64,000 bases of DNA from contig NZ_CP125098.1 of assembly GCF_030020805.1 (NCBI RefSeq), positions 3,557,501-3,621,500 on the forward strand, read 5' to 3'. The notes under the pieces were generated by a model. That model had not been told where the DNA came from and ran no database searches. It saw only the letters and a list, made by a program, of their open reading frames with translations. Below, in pieces: positions 43,506 to 52,466 of the stretch (its first letter is position 1; each line of letters opens with the position of its first letter). The position numbers were made by a program, and so were the translations under genes. Source of the stretch: Paenibacillus sp. RC67 (GTDB taxonomy: Bacteria; Bacillota; Bacilli; Paenibacillales; NBRC-103111).

Positions 43506-44376
43506 AATTATTGTAGTTGGAAGCTCATCAATCGATCTTGTTGTGACATCATCCAAGCGTCCGGGAGCCGGTGAAACGGTTCTCGGCGAGAGCTTCAAAA
43601 CTGTCCCTGGAGGAAAAGGTGCCAATCAGGCGGTTGCCGCAGCACGACTTGGTGCCGATGTGACAATGATTGGACGAGTGGGGGATGATCATTTCGGTGA
43701 ACAAATTTTAAATAACTTTAAAGACAATCGTGTTACTATCGACCATGTGGAACCGGTTACACATTTGGAAAGTGGAACAGCGCATATCACACTAGCAGAA
43801 GGCGATAATAGTATTATTGTCATTAAAGCTGCAAATAATGAGGTAACACCAAACTATATCGATAGGTCCATGGATGCTTTCAGAGGAGCGGACATGGTGA
43901 TGATTCAACAGGAGATCCCAGAAGAAACCGTGACTCATGTTAGCAGAGTTTGCAAAAAACTTGGCATTCCATTGCTGTTGAATCCTGCTCCAGCTAGACC
44001 TCTAGAAGAAGAGGTTATAGAGAATGCAGCTTATATAACGCCAAATGAGCATGAAGCCAAGCTTATATTTGCAGATTTGACCGTTTCTGAAGCACTGCGC
44101 CAATATCCAAACAAACTATTTATAACCGAAGGCAGCAGAGGTGTCCGTTACTTTGATGGTACAAAAGAAGTGCTCGTTCCTTCTTACAAGGTTGAAGCGG
44201 TCGATACGACAGGGGCAGGGGATACTTTCAATGCCGCTTTTGCTGTTGCGTTGGCCGAAGGTAAACCGATTTTCGAGAGCGTTCGGTTTGCCAACCGTGC
44301 TGCTTCCTTGTCCGTGATGAAGTTCGGGGCACAGGGCGGTATGCCGAAGCGTCAAGAAGTGGAGGCGCAAATGTAA
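43498..44376 (+). CDS. rbsK: Ribokinase
   Basis: A 292-residue PfkB-family kinase that phosphorylates ribose to ribose 5-phosphate. N-terminal signature VPGGKGANQAVAAARLGADV, substrate Asp in SSIDLV, and the C-terminal ATP/anion-hole motif DTTGAGDTFNAAFAVAL with the catalytic Asp. Length typical. Begins within the end of rbsR and stops 1 base before rbsD. Confidence 0.95.
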   Translation: MAKIIVVGSSSIDLVVTSSKRPGAGETVLGESFKTVPGGKGANQAVAAARLGADVTMIGRVGDDHFGEQILNNFKDNRVTIDHVEPVTHLESGTAHITLAEGDNSIIVIKAANNEVTPNYIDRSMDAFRGADMVMIQQEIPEETVTHVSRVCKKLGIPLLLNPAPARPLEEEVIENAAYITPNEHEAKLIFADLTVSEALRQYPNKLFITEGSRGVRYFDGTKEVLVPSYKVEAVDTTGAGDTFNAAFAVALAEGKPIFESVRFANRAASLSVMKFGAQGGMPKRQEVEAQM

Positions 44377-44377
44377 T

Positions 44378-44779
44378 ATGAAGAAGCATGGAATTTTGAA
44401 TAGTCATATATCCAAGGTGCTGTCCGACCTAGGTCATACCGATAGGATTGTGATCGCTGATGTCGGCCTCCCTATCCCGGAGGGAGTTAAGAAGATCGAT
44501 TTGGCACTAACTTTTGGGTCTCCAAGTTTTGAAGAAACAGTCAATGCCATCGCATCAGATATGGAAATAGAAAAGGTTATTATTGCAGAAGAGATGAAAT
44601 GGAGCAACCAAGAAGCATTTGATTTTATAGAGCATAAATTCGATGGGTTGACGATTAAGCAATGTCCTCACGAAGAATTCAAGCAGCAGACGCAAAAGGC
44701 TAAAGCCGTGATTCGTACAGGTGAAGCCAAACCGTATGCGAACATCATTTTACAAGCTGGCGTCTATTTTGGTTCATAA
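44378..44779 (+). CDS. rbsD: D-ribose pyranase
   Basis: A 133-residue RbsD protein that converts ribopyranose to ribofuranose for RbsK. MKKHGILNSHISKVLSDLGHTDRIVIADVGLPIP contains the catalytic His and Asp, and the C-terminus ends with GEAKPYANIILQAGVYF. The gene is 1 base after rbsK with a GGAGG site inside its end. Confidence 0.95.
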   Translation: MKKHGILNSHISKVLSDLGHTDRIVIADVGLPIPEGVKKIDLALTFGSPSFEETVNAIASDMEIEKVIIAEEMKWSNQEAFDFIEHKFDGLTIKQCPHEEFKQQTQKAKAVIRTGEAKPYANIILQAGVYFGS

Positions 44780-44791
44780 GGAGGAGCCTTT

Positions 44792-46273
44792 ATGCAGATT
44801 CGAATGAATGGAATCCACAAAGCCTTTGGCAGCAATCAAGTATTGTCCGGTGTTGACTTTGACCTGCACGAAGGAGAGGTTCATGCCCTAATGGGCGAGA
44901 ACGGTGCGGGTAAGTCTACACTAATGAACATTCTTACCGGGGTGCACGCTAGAGATGAAGGAACTATCCTTATCGACGGTAAGGAAACGTATTTTGCAAA
45001 TCCGAAAGAAGCAGAGCGTCAAGGTATCGCTTTTATCCATCAAGAACTCAATGTATGGCCTGATATGACGGTGCTGGAGAACTTGTTTATCGGTCGGGAG
45101 ATATCTTCCTCTTGGGGGCTTCTTAGAGGAAACGAAATGAAGGCGCTCGCAAAGGAACAGTTCAGAAAGCTCTCTGTCGACATTCCGCTGAACATAGAAG
45201 CCGGACAATGCTCGGTAGGCCAACAGCAGATGATCGAAATTGCCAAGGCGCTGCTAACGGATACTAAAGTGATTATCATGGATGAACCGACTTCAGCACT
45301 AACCGAGAGAGAAATTCAGAAGCTGTTTGAAGTGATAGAGTCCTTAAAAAAAGAAGGCGTATCCATCGTTTATATTTCGCATCGAATGGAAGAAATATTC
45401 GCCATTTGTGATCGAATCACCGTCATGCGGGATGGGCGGACCGTAGATACGAAGGAAATTCCGAATACCAGCTTTGACGAGGTTGTCAAGAAAATGGTGG
45501 GTCGAGAATTGACAGAGCGCTATCCTGGGAGAAATCCGAATCCGGGTGAAGTTGTGCTTGAAGTAAAGCATGCAACGCGTAAAGGATTGTTTGAGGATGT
45601 TAGCTTCCAGGTCCGCGGCGGTGAAATTGTAGGCTTTTCAGGGCTTATGGGCTCTGGACGCACCGAGATTATGAGAGCCTTATTCGGTCTGGATCATCTG
45701 GATAGTGGAGAAATTCTCTTGTTTGGAAAAAAAGTCATGATCAAAAAGCCGGTTGATGCAGTCAAACTGGGGATTGGGTTCATTACAGAAGATAGGAAAG
45801 ATGAAGGATTGGTTCTGGACTTCTCTGTACGAGACAATATGGTGCTGCCTAGTCTTAGCAGTTTTACCTCCAAGGGACTAATCTCATCGCAGAAAGAAAA
45901 GACCTTCGTGGATGCACTGATCAAACGACTGCAAATCAAAACGCATTCATCCGAAACAGCTGCGGGCAATCTATCTGGTGGTAATCAGCAGAAGGTGGTT
46001 ATCGCAAAATGGATAGGTATTGGTCCTAAGCTTTTGATTTTGGACGAGCCCACCCGTGGCGTTGATGTCGGAGCCAAGCGTGAGATCTACCAACTAATGA
46101 ATGAACTGACAGGCCATGGCGTTGCGATTATTATGGTGTCCTCCGAACTGCCGGAAGTGCTTGGTATGAGCGACCGCATCGTTGTGGTTCACGAAGGCCA
46201 TATAACGGGAGAGCTGAGTAAAGAAGAAGCAACGCAGGAAAAAATAATGACGCTGGCTACAGGGGGACAGTAA
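44792..46273 (+). CDS. rbsA: Ribose ABC transporter, ATP-binding protein
   Basis: A 493-residue tandem ABC ATPase of the ribose type. First half: [33 protein letters not shown]. Second half: [10 protein letters not shown] in place of a canonical Walker [30 protein letters not shown]. The degenerate second Walker A is usual for the family. AAGGAGGAG precedes the ATG. Confidence 0.95.
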   Translation: MQIRMNGIHKAFGSNQVLSGVDFDLHEGEVHALMGENGAGKSTLMNILTGVHARDEGTILIDGKETYFANPKEAERQGIAFIHQELNVWPDMTVLENLFIGREISSSWGLLRGNEMKALAKEQFRKLSVDIPLNIEAGQCSVGQQQMIEIAKALLTDTKVIIMDEPTSALTEREIQKLFEVIESLKKEGVSIVYISHRMEEIFAICDRITVMRDGRTVDTKEIPNTSFDEVVKKMVGRELTERYPGRNPNPGEVVLEVKHATRKGLFEDVSFQVRGGEIVGFSGLMGSGRTEIMRALFGLDHLDSGEILLFGKKVMIKKPVDAVKLGIGFITEDRKDEGLVLDFSVRDNMVLPSLSSFTSKGLISSQKEKTFVDALIKRLQIKTHSSETAAGNLSGGNQQKVVIAKWIGIGPKLLILDEPTRGVDVGAKREIYQLMNELTGHGVAIIMVSSELPEVLGMSDRIVVVHEGHITGELSKEEATQEKIMTLATGGQ

Positions 46274-46274
46274 C

Positions 46275-47243
46275 ATGACAACAATGAATGACTCAAAAAC
46301 ATCCAAGGGCTTTCAGCTTTCCCAGGTTACGCAAAAATTAGGACCGCTGCTCGGCCTGGTTATTCTAATTATTATTGTATCGGTTCTGAATCCAAGCTTC
46401 TTAGAACCACTTAATATTTTGAATCTGCTGCGGCAGGTTTCTATTAATGCATTGATTGCTTTTGGTATGACCTTTGTTATTTTAACAGGTGGCATCGACT
46501 TGTCCGTCGGTTCTATATTGGCACTGTCCAGTGCATTTGTCGCCAATATGATGGTAGCCGGATTTGATCCGATTCTGGCCATTATCATTGGCTGCTTGCT
46601 GGGCGGCGTAATGGGGATGGTTAACGGCCTCATGATTACCAAAGGGAAGATGGCGCCGTTTATTGCAACGCTGGCAACGATGACGATTTTTAGAGGCTTG
46701 ACGCTCGTTTACACCAACGGTAATCCTATTACTGGACTCGGAGATAGCTTAATGTTCCAATTGTTCGGCCGCGGCTATTTACTCGGTATTCCGGTACCTG
46801 CGATTACGATGATCATTACCTTTGCCATTCTGTGGGTGATATTGCACAAAGCCTCCTTTGGGCGTAAAACCTATGCAATTGGCGGCAACGAAAAAGCATC
46901 CGTCGTTTCTGGTATTAAAGTGTCCCGTGTTAAAATTATGATTTACTCTCTGGCAGGCATGCTGTCCGCATTAGCAGGTGCCATCCTGACGTCCCGACTG
47001 AACTCCGCGCAGCCAACTGCCGGTACATCTTATGAACTGGACGCGATCGCAGCAGTTGTCCTTGGTGGTACAAGCCTTTCCGGTGGCCGCGGTCGCATTG
47101 TAGGTACATTGATCGGTGCACTAATTATCGGTACCTTGAACAATGGACTCAACTTGCTCGGCGTATCTTCCTTTTACCAAATGGTTGTGAAAGGGATTGT
47201 CATTCTTATCGCCGTACTCATCGACCGGAAGAAATCTGCATAA
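46275..47243 (+). CDS. rbsC: Ribose ABC transporter, permease
   Basis: A 322-residue multi-pass permease of the BPD_transp_2 family: FGMTFVILTGGIDLSVGSILALSSA and YAIGGNEKASVVSGIKV are family hallmarks, and LGGTSLSGGRGRIVGTLIGALIIG near the C-terminus is typical of RbsC. It starts 1 base after rbsA. Confidence 0.95.
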   Translation: MTTMNDSKTSKGFQLSQVTQKLGPLLGLVILIIIVSVLNPSFLEPLNILNLLRQVSINALIAFGMTFVILTGGIDLSVGSILALSSAFVANMMVAGFDPILAIIIGCLLGGVMGMVNGLMITKGKMAPFIATLATMTIFRGLTLVYTNGNPITGLGDSLMFQLFGRGYLLGIPVPAITMIITFAILWVILHKASFGRKTYAIGGNEKASVVSGIKVSRVKIMIYSLAGMLSALAGAILTSRLNSAQPTAGTSYELDAIAAVVLGGTSLSGGRGRIVGTLIGALIIGTLNNGLNLLGVSSFYQMVVKGIVILIAVLIDRKKSA

Positions 47244-47256
47244 GGGAGAAATGGAT

Positions 47257-48174
47257 ATGAAAAAGCTAACGATTTTAATGGCCGTACTTTTACTCATTCT
47301 AACTACAGGGTGTTCCCTGGAACCGCCTAGCTGGGCCAAACCTCAAACAGGCGGGGATTTAAAAAATATTAAAATTGGCCTATCTATCTCTACCTTGAAC
47401 AATCCGTTTTTCGTTTCGTTAAAGGATGGGGTGGTTGCTGAAGCCAAGAAGCATAACATCGAAACGATAGTAGTCGATGCACAAAACGATTCGGCTAAAC
47501 AAAGCAACGATGTAGATGATTTAATGCAAAAAGGCGTCAATGCCTTACTCATTAATCCTACTGATTCCGCAGCGATTTCGACCGTTGTACAATCGGCAAA
47601 CAACCTGGGTATCCCAGTCATAACACTTGACCGTTCCTCGGATAAAGGGGATGTTAAAGCATTGGTCGCTTCGGATAATGTAAAAGGTGGAAAAATGGCG
47701 GCAGAATATATTGAAAAGCTGCTTGGTAAAGGGGCGAAAGTGGTTGAGCTTGAGGGCGTTGCTGGTGCATCAGCTACTCGTGAACGCGGTAAAGGCTTCC
47801 ATGAACTTGCAGATACTGATTTGAAAGTAATAGCTAAGCAAACCGCGGATTTTGACCGTACGAAAGGTCTGAACGTGATGGAAAACCTGCTCCAAGCTAA
47901 TCCTGATGTACAAGCCGTGTTTGCCCATAATGACGAAATGGCGCTTGGTGCCATCGAAGCGATTCAAAGCTCTGGTAAATCCATCCCGGTCATTGGCTTC
48001 GACGGTAATGAGGATGCGCTCAAGTCAATCCAAGCTGGCAAACTCACCGCAACCGTAGCGCAGCAACCAGAATTGATTGGACAAATGTCAGTTCAAGCCG
48101 CATTCGATGTGCTGCAGGGCAAGACGGTAGACAAGACAATACCCGCGCCGCTGAAGCTGGTGACGAAGGAATAA
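47257..48174 (+). CDS. rbsB: Ribose ABC transporter, substrate-binding lipoprotein
   Basis: A 305-residue lipoprotein: signal ending in TTGC, then a periplasmic-binding-protein domain (IGLSISTLNNPFFVSLKDG, INPTDSAAISTVVQ, VITLDRSS, HNDEMALGAIEA, IGFDGNEDALKSIQAG). It binds ribose outside the membrane. The frame is open from 47197, but AGGGAG at 47243-47248 is too close to ATG 47251 and best fits ATG 47257. Last gene of the operon, followed by a structured hairpin. Confidence 0.93.
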   Translation: MKKLTILMAVLLLILTTGCSLEPPSWAKPQTGGDLKNIKIGLSISTLNNPFFVSLKDGVVAEAKKHNIETIVVDAQNDSAKQSNDVDDLMQKGVNALLINPTDSAAISTVVQSANNLGIPVITLDRSSDKGDVKALVASDNVKGGKMAAEYIEKLLGKGAKVVELEGVAGASATRERGKGFHELADTDLKVIAKQTADFDRTKGLNVMENLLQANPDVQAVFAHNDEMALGAIEAIQSSGKSIPVIGFDGNEDALKSIQAGKLTATVAQQPELIGQMSVQAAFDVLQGKTVDKTIPAPLKLVTKE

Positions 48175-48205
48175 GCAAGCATCAACATAACATGTGATAT
48201 TGAAG

Positions 48206-48280
48206 TGCACTCCTTAGAAGCTCTTTGGAAGAAACCAACTGCTGGTTTATCCGATGATATTTCAAAGGGGTGCATTTTCT
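48206..48280 (+). repeat. Two-level intergenic hairpin, copy 2 (terminator of the rbs operon)
   Basis: TGCACTCCTT (48206-48215) pairs with AAGGGGTGCA (48265-48274), enclosing an inner hairpin AAACCA/TGGTTT (48232-48237, 48243-48248), followed by TTTTCTATTT. It shares the outer arm sequence with 15851-15917. Confidence 0.6.
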
Positions 48281-48395
48281 ATTTAAGTATTCTAGCTGCT
48301 ATTATGGATTTATGACATACAGTATTATTACAGAGAATCAATGGACTCGGTGACAGCAGATCGTTAATAATAAGGAAAGAAGCTGATCAGGTGTT

Positions 48396-48740
48396 ATGAT
48401 GAAAAAATTAGTAATAATTTTTTTGGCTTTTATTCTAATTACAGGATGTACATCGCAGATAAAAAAGGGAGAAAGCTCAAAGATTTATCCCGACGCGATT
48501 GTTTGGAATAATACTTTATATGGTATATCTTCTGAAATCATTAACAAAGATGAGCTGGGAAAAGAACTCGGAAAAATAACAAGTATTGTTCAACCCTTGC
48601 CTAAAAAAACGGGTGAATCAAACAACGCACCTATTGGCAGTAAAATATATGAGATTGTTTCCAAACCAAACGGTAATACATTAGCCGTTGAAATGGATGG
48701 CGTTCTTAAAAAGGCTACTAAATTGGATCCAGTCCAATAA
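48396..48740 (+). CDS. Small lipoprotein, unknown function
   Basis: A 114-residue lipoprotein: two Lys, hydrophobic core and lipobox LITGC (Cys about residue 18), then a hydrophilic domain with YPDAIVWNNTLYGIS and SKIYEIVSKPNGNTLAVEMDG. Small lipoproteins with this WNNTLYG and YEI pattern occur in many Bacillales without assigned role. Two ATG codons overlap at the start; CAGGTG precedes them. Confidence 0.65.
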   Translation: MMKKLVIIFLAFILITGCTSQIKKGESSKIYPDAIVWNNTLYGISSEIINKDELGKELGKITSIVQPLPKKTGESNNAPIGSKIYEIVSKPNGNTLAVEMDGVLKKATKLDPVQ

Positions 48741-48802
48741 AAGAACCATGAACCCATTTGAGGAAATATTATTTATGACGTATATTTAAGAAGCATATAA
48801 TT

Positions 48803-48816
48803 CGTAAGCGGTTACA
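48803..48816 (+). promoter_or_regulatory. cre-like site before the dehydrogenase gene
   Basis: CGTAAGCGGTTACA; its reverse complement TGTAACCGCTTACG matches the CcpA consensus at 12 of 14 positions. It lies 44 bases before the start of the dehydrogenase gene. Confidence 0.4.
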
Positions 48817-48860
48817 ATTAGATCGTCAACATAACTTTACAACCAAGGAGTGGAGTTTGG

Positions 48861-49916
48861 ATGAAGTACTATGAAATCGCAGTTATTCCGGGTGATGGTA
48901 TTGGAAAAGAGGTTGTGCCAGCCGCTACGGACGTGCTGGACGCAGTAGCAGAAGTACATGGAGGGATATCGTTCAAGTACACGAACTTTTCCTGGAGCTG
49001 TGATTATTTTGAACAACACGGAAAAATGATGCCAGATGATGGGATGAGTACACTACAAAACTTTGATGCCATATTTCTTGGTGCTGTTGGCGATCCTCAG
49101 CGTGTGCCGGATCATGTGTCGTTGTGGGGGCTACTAATCAAAATTCGACGTGAGTTCGAACAGGTGATCAACATTCGTCCTGCGAAATATTTCCGTGGCC
49201 TCGCTTCTCCGCTCTTAAGTCCAAATGATTTTGACCTCTTGGTTGTGAGAGAGAATAGTGAAGGGGAGTACAGCGAAATTGGCGGACGCATACATAAGGG
49301 GGATGACGAAATCGCGATTCAAAACGCGGTGTTCACGCGAAAAGGAACGGAACGAGCCATCCGGTATGCCTTTGAATTAGCGCAAAAACGAAGAGGACAT
49401 GTTACCAGTGCCACCAAGTCCAATGGAATTGTGTACTCCATGCCGTTCTGGGACGAAGTGTTTAAAGATGTGAGACAAGCATATCCGGACGTGCAGACGG
49501 CATCTATTCACATTGATGCGCTGTCGGCCTTTTTTATCACTAAGCCACAGGTGTTTGATGTAGTTGTCGCAAGCAATTTGTTCGGAGATATTCTGACTGA
49601 TATCGGAGCCGCCATCATGGGCAGTATCGGAATTGCTCCGGCTGCTAATATCAACTTAAATGGCAAATATCCATCTATGTTCGAGCCTGTTCATGGCTCT
49701 GCGCCGGACATCGCCGGACAAGGTATAGCCAATCCGATCGGACAGATCTGGACTGCGAAGATGATGCTGGACCATTTGGGACATCAGGAGCTCGGACAGC
49801 AGCTTTTGAAGGTAGTGGAGGATGTGACTCATTCTGGAGTGAAGACAAGAGATATTGGTGGAACGGCAACGACGAAGCAAGTAACCCAAGAGATCATATC
49901 TAGATTAAAACAGTGA
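48861..49916 (+). CDS. Tartrate/D-malate dehydrogenase (isopropylmalate dehydrogenase family)
   Basis: A 351-residue beta-decarboxylating dehydrogenase. Start IAVIPGDGIGKEVVP, substrate loop SLWGLLIKIRREFEQVINIRPAKYF (the RRxxxxxxxxRP Arg set), LLVVRENSEGEYSEIGG, the metal Asp region VVASNLFGDILTDIGAA and FEPVHGSAPDIAGQGIANP. The WGLLIKIRREFEQ loop separates tartrate/D-malate enzymes from LeuB and Icd. It oxidises D-malate or tartrate to pyruvate or oxaloglycolate with NAD. Monocistronic, with AAGGAG ribosome site and a terminator after it. Confidence 0.85.
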   Translation: MKYYEIAVIPGDGIGKEVVPAATDVLDAVAEVHGGISFKYTNFSWSCDYFEQHGKMMPDDGMSTLQNFDAIFLGAVGDPQRVPDHVSLWGLLIKIRREFEQVINIRPAKYFRGLASPLLSPNDFDLLVVRENSEGEYSEIGGRIHKGDDEIAIQNAVFTRKGTERAIRYAFELAQKRRGHVTSATKSNGIVYSMPFWDEVFKDVRQAYPDVQTASIHIDALSAFFITKPQVFDVVVASNLFGDILTDIGAAIMGSIGIAPAANINLNGKYPSMFEPVHGSAPDIAGQGIANPIGQIWTAKMMLDHLGHQELGQQLLKVVEDVTHSGVKTRDIGGTATTKQVTQEIISRLKQ

Positions 49917-49985
49917 TGAATTATAGCGCCGATGCACAGCAAGCCCTTTAACAACTACTACGGATATAAGTCTAAATAAAATAAT

Positions 49986-50019
49986 GAGCAGGTGCCATGG
50001 TGCCTGCTCTTAATTATTA
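49986..50019 (+). terminator. Terminator of the dehydrogenase gene
   Basis: GAGCAGG (49986-49992) pairs with CCTGCTC (50003-50009), extended by wobble pairs, followed by a T/A-rich tail. Confidence 0.7.
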
Positions 50020-50139
50020 GTAAAACCATACATTAATTATATAATAATTATTAAAATATATATTATATTTATAATTTGACTTCAAATATAATTAAAACGA
50101 GATTCAAACAAAATGAAGATTGCAAAGCAGGAGGTTATT

Positions 50140-50794
50140 ATGGAGCAGATCCGAGAAGAAATCAGAGCAAGCAAAACACTTACCGGTCCTTTCCCATCAT
50201 TTCATACAGACGATGCAAGCGAATTTCCTCATGAACTTTTTTTTGGAGTGGTTTCATGATGCAATGAAAAACGGTGTGCATGAGCCCAACTCCATGACAC
50301 TCTCTACGATAGATCCTGATGGTGCTCCTGACGCACGGGTACTCATTTTGAAGGACGTCGACGATAAAGGCTGGTATTTTGCATCGAGTTCGGAGAGCAA
50401 TAAAGGCAAGCAAATAGATAAGAATCCTGGAGTTGCTTTAACTTTTTATTGGTCAATCATGGGAAGACAAGTTAGAATACGAGGGAATGCGATTCAAATG
50501 GAGAAAGAGCTCAGCGTCAAGGACTTTTTGAATCGAGGCGCAGTAGCCCGGGCGATCGCTTTAATTGGCAAACAAAGCACTATTTTAGATAAACTACAAG
50601 ACTTCGATGAGGCTTTAAAGCAGCAAATGACTAGAGTAAGACAAACCCCAGATTTGGCCTCTACGTCATGGAAATTGTATAGAGTTGAAGCTAAAGAAGT
50701 AGAGTTTTGGCAGGGGAATGAGGATCGCAAGCATATTAGACTGAGATATCAGTTGAAGGGAGAGGAATGGATAAAGAATTTATTGTGGGCGTAG
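50140..50794 (+). pseudogene. pdxH: Pyridoxamine 5'-phosphate oxidase, frameshifted in a poly-T run
   Basis: The gene for a PdxH-type FMN enzyme that makes pyridoxal 5'-phosphate. ATG 50140, with CAGGAGGT upstream, opens MEQIREEIRASKTLTGPF to SEFPHELF; the rest, EWFHDAMKNGVHEPNSMTLSTID, RVLILKDVDDKGWYF, NPGVALTFYWSIMGRQVRIRG and the C-terminal VEFWQG, is in another frame. Deleting one T of the run of eight (50237-50244) joins them as HELFLEWFHDAM and gives about 217 residues. Apart from this, FMN- and substrate-contact motifs are intact. A sequencing error is likely; otherwise the cell depends on another route to the cofactor. Confidence 0.8.
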
Positions 50795-50900
50795 TCCCCA
50801 ATCTATGCTGTTCGCAACAAGTTCCGATGGGCCTTAGAAGCTTGGATTACCTTGGCCAGATAATAGTGGAGATTAAAGGTGCAAGAAAGGTAAAGAAGGA

Positions 50901-50927
50901 GGGGCTGAGAAGCCCCCCCTTTTTTTA
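50901..50927 (+). terminator. Terminator of the pdxH gene
   Basis: GGGGCT (50901-50906) and AGCCCC (50911-50916) around GAGA, followed by a T run. Confidence 0.8.
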
Positions 50928-51923
50928 TTGAATAACGCGTCTTGCTACAACGAATCTGTCTTTGTAGTAGCTGGTATTGATGTTTGATATGATAACGTTG
51001 CTTGAACTGTTAGCATTATGGATCATTTTTCCATCACCGATATAAATCCCGACGTGGCCAACTTCATTTCCTGATGTGCTATTTCGTGTGAAAATGAGAT
51101 CGCCCTTCTGGAATTGTCCCCACTCAACCTTTTGTCCTACAGTGGACTGTGGAATAGGGGCGCGGTTTATTAGAAGGACACCTACATCCGCTAATCTATA
51201 AGCCAGGTACGTGAAACCAGAGCAGTCCGTAGCGTATGGAGCATGATCCTCTTGGCGATTTTTCCAATTGACGTATTTCACTTGATTTTGCAAGCTTAAG
51301 GCCATTTGTACAACCTTTTCTTGACGAGCCGCAATGGAATTTCCCGGTGCCGGCGTTGGATCAGGTGTAGGTGTTGGATTAGGATTTACTGGTGGTGTTG
51401 GAGTTGGATCAGGATCCGGCGCAGGTTGTGCACCTACTACTGTTACATAGCTGCTTGATACCCATCCAGTAACTCCGTCTCTAATGACTTTAATCCAACT
51501 GCTGTTGGTTTGCTCAACGAAAGTGAGAACTTCTCCTGGCTTTGCGAGTGAAATGATTTTAGAATCCGTTGAAGGGCCTGTCCGAAAATTAACATTTGCA
51601 TTGACCTTCACCGTGGGTTTTTGTTCGGGTGTAGGTGCCGTAGTTTCTTCTACAAGCTTCGTGTATGTAGCACTGGTCGTGATGTATCCAGTCTGGCCAT
51701 TGAAACTAATTTTGTACCAATAGCTATTATATTTGGAGATAAGAACAGCTTTTTCACCAAGCTGTAAACGTCCAAGATTTGCTCCGGATGTGCTTGGGGA
51801 GCTGTAAACGGTTACCCAACCGTGATCTGTGATAACATACTTCTGATTTTCAGCGAAAGCAACGCCAAAGGAACTGAATGCAATGGCTGAGGATAACGTA
51901 ATTGCGATAATCTGCTTCTTCAT
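50925..51923 (-). CDS. Secreted SH3b-SH3b-NlpC/P60 endopeptidase
   Basis: A 332-residue cell-wall hydrolase: signal peptide (residues 1-25), two bacterial SH3 domains (about 27-90 and 105-165, the second with VNFRTGPSTDSKIISL), a Pro/Asp/Thr linker of about 30 residues, and a C-terminal NlpC/P60 domain with catalytic Cys in YATDCSGFTYLAY and His in EVGHVGIYIGDGK. The SH3 domains bind the wall. It resembles gamma-D-glutamyl-L-diamino acid endopeptidases. The TCC-rich AGGAGGA site precedes its ATG. Confidence 0.9.
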   Translation of the reverse strand: MKKQIIAITLSSAIAFSSFGVAFAENQKYVITDHGWVTVYSSPSTSGANLGRLQLGEKAVLISKYNSYWYKISFNGQTGYITTSATYTKLVEETTAPTPEQKPTVKVNANVNFRTGPSTDSKIISLAKPGEVLTFVEQTNSSWIKVIRDGVTGWVSSSYVTVVGAQPAPDPDPTPTPPVNPNPTPTPDPTPAPGNSIAARQEKVVQMALSLQNQVKYVNWKNRQEDHAPYATDCSGFTYLAYRLADVGVLLINRAPIPQSTVGQKVEWGQFQKGDLIFTRNSTSGNEVGHVGIYIGDGKMIHNANSSSNVIISNINTSYYKDRFVVARRVIQ

Positions 51924-52466
51924 TCTTAGATGATTCCTCCTAAGCTGATGTAGCCTTGTACAGGCTCATAATATAGTTTAACAGCCATTTCTGAACAATT
52001 GAACTGGATAATATTTCTGTACTATTTAGATGCATATATCAATGATGAATTATCATCCCAATCAAAAAATAATCATGAAGTGTCTTCTTGAGACGATGGA
52101 ATGATAAATTGCAGCTGACAACAGAGTTCATAGTATAGTTAGATTGAATAACAACGTACAGTCGGAATAGGTAATTCTATTACGCTGTATAATAAAAAAC
52201 TCCACCCATGGATGTGTGATATTCCTTACAAGCAAGCACTCCCTTGTAATTGAAGGGCAGATCTTAATATCGGATAGCTGATCTTAAAAACGGATTACAG
52301 CGAATATTAACCCCGGTTTATCCTTTTAAAAACTAATTATTTCCATGCTGCCAAAACTTTGTAAACTAAGAGAATAGCGAAAAAGAGCTGCGCTCCGGTG
52401 ATTCGCAGAGTCGGGCATTTCGCTGATATGCTGATATGTAGTTTCATTAAAGGAGGTAAAAGGGGT
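51924..52466. other. Intergenic interval, about 540 bases
   Basis: Divergent interval between the wall hydrolase and the sugar transporter. TATAAT occurs near 52190 without a good -35 element. No gene, cre site or riboswitch is recognised. Confidence 0.4.
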
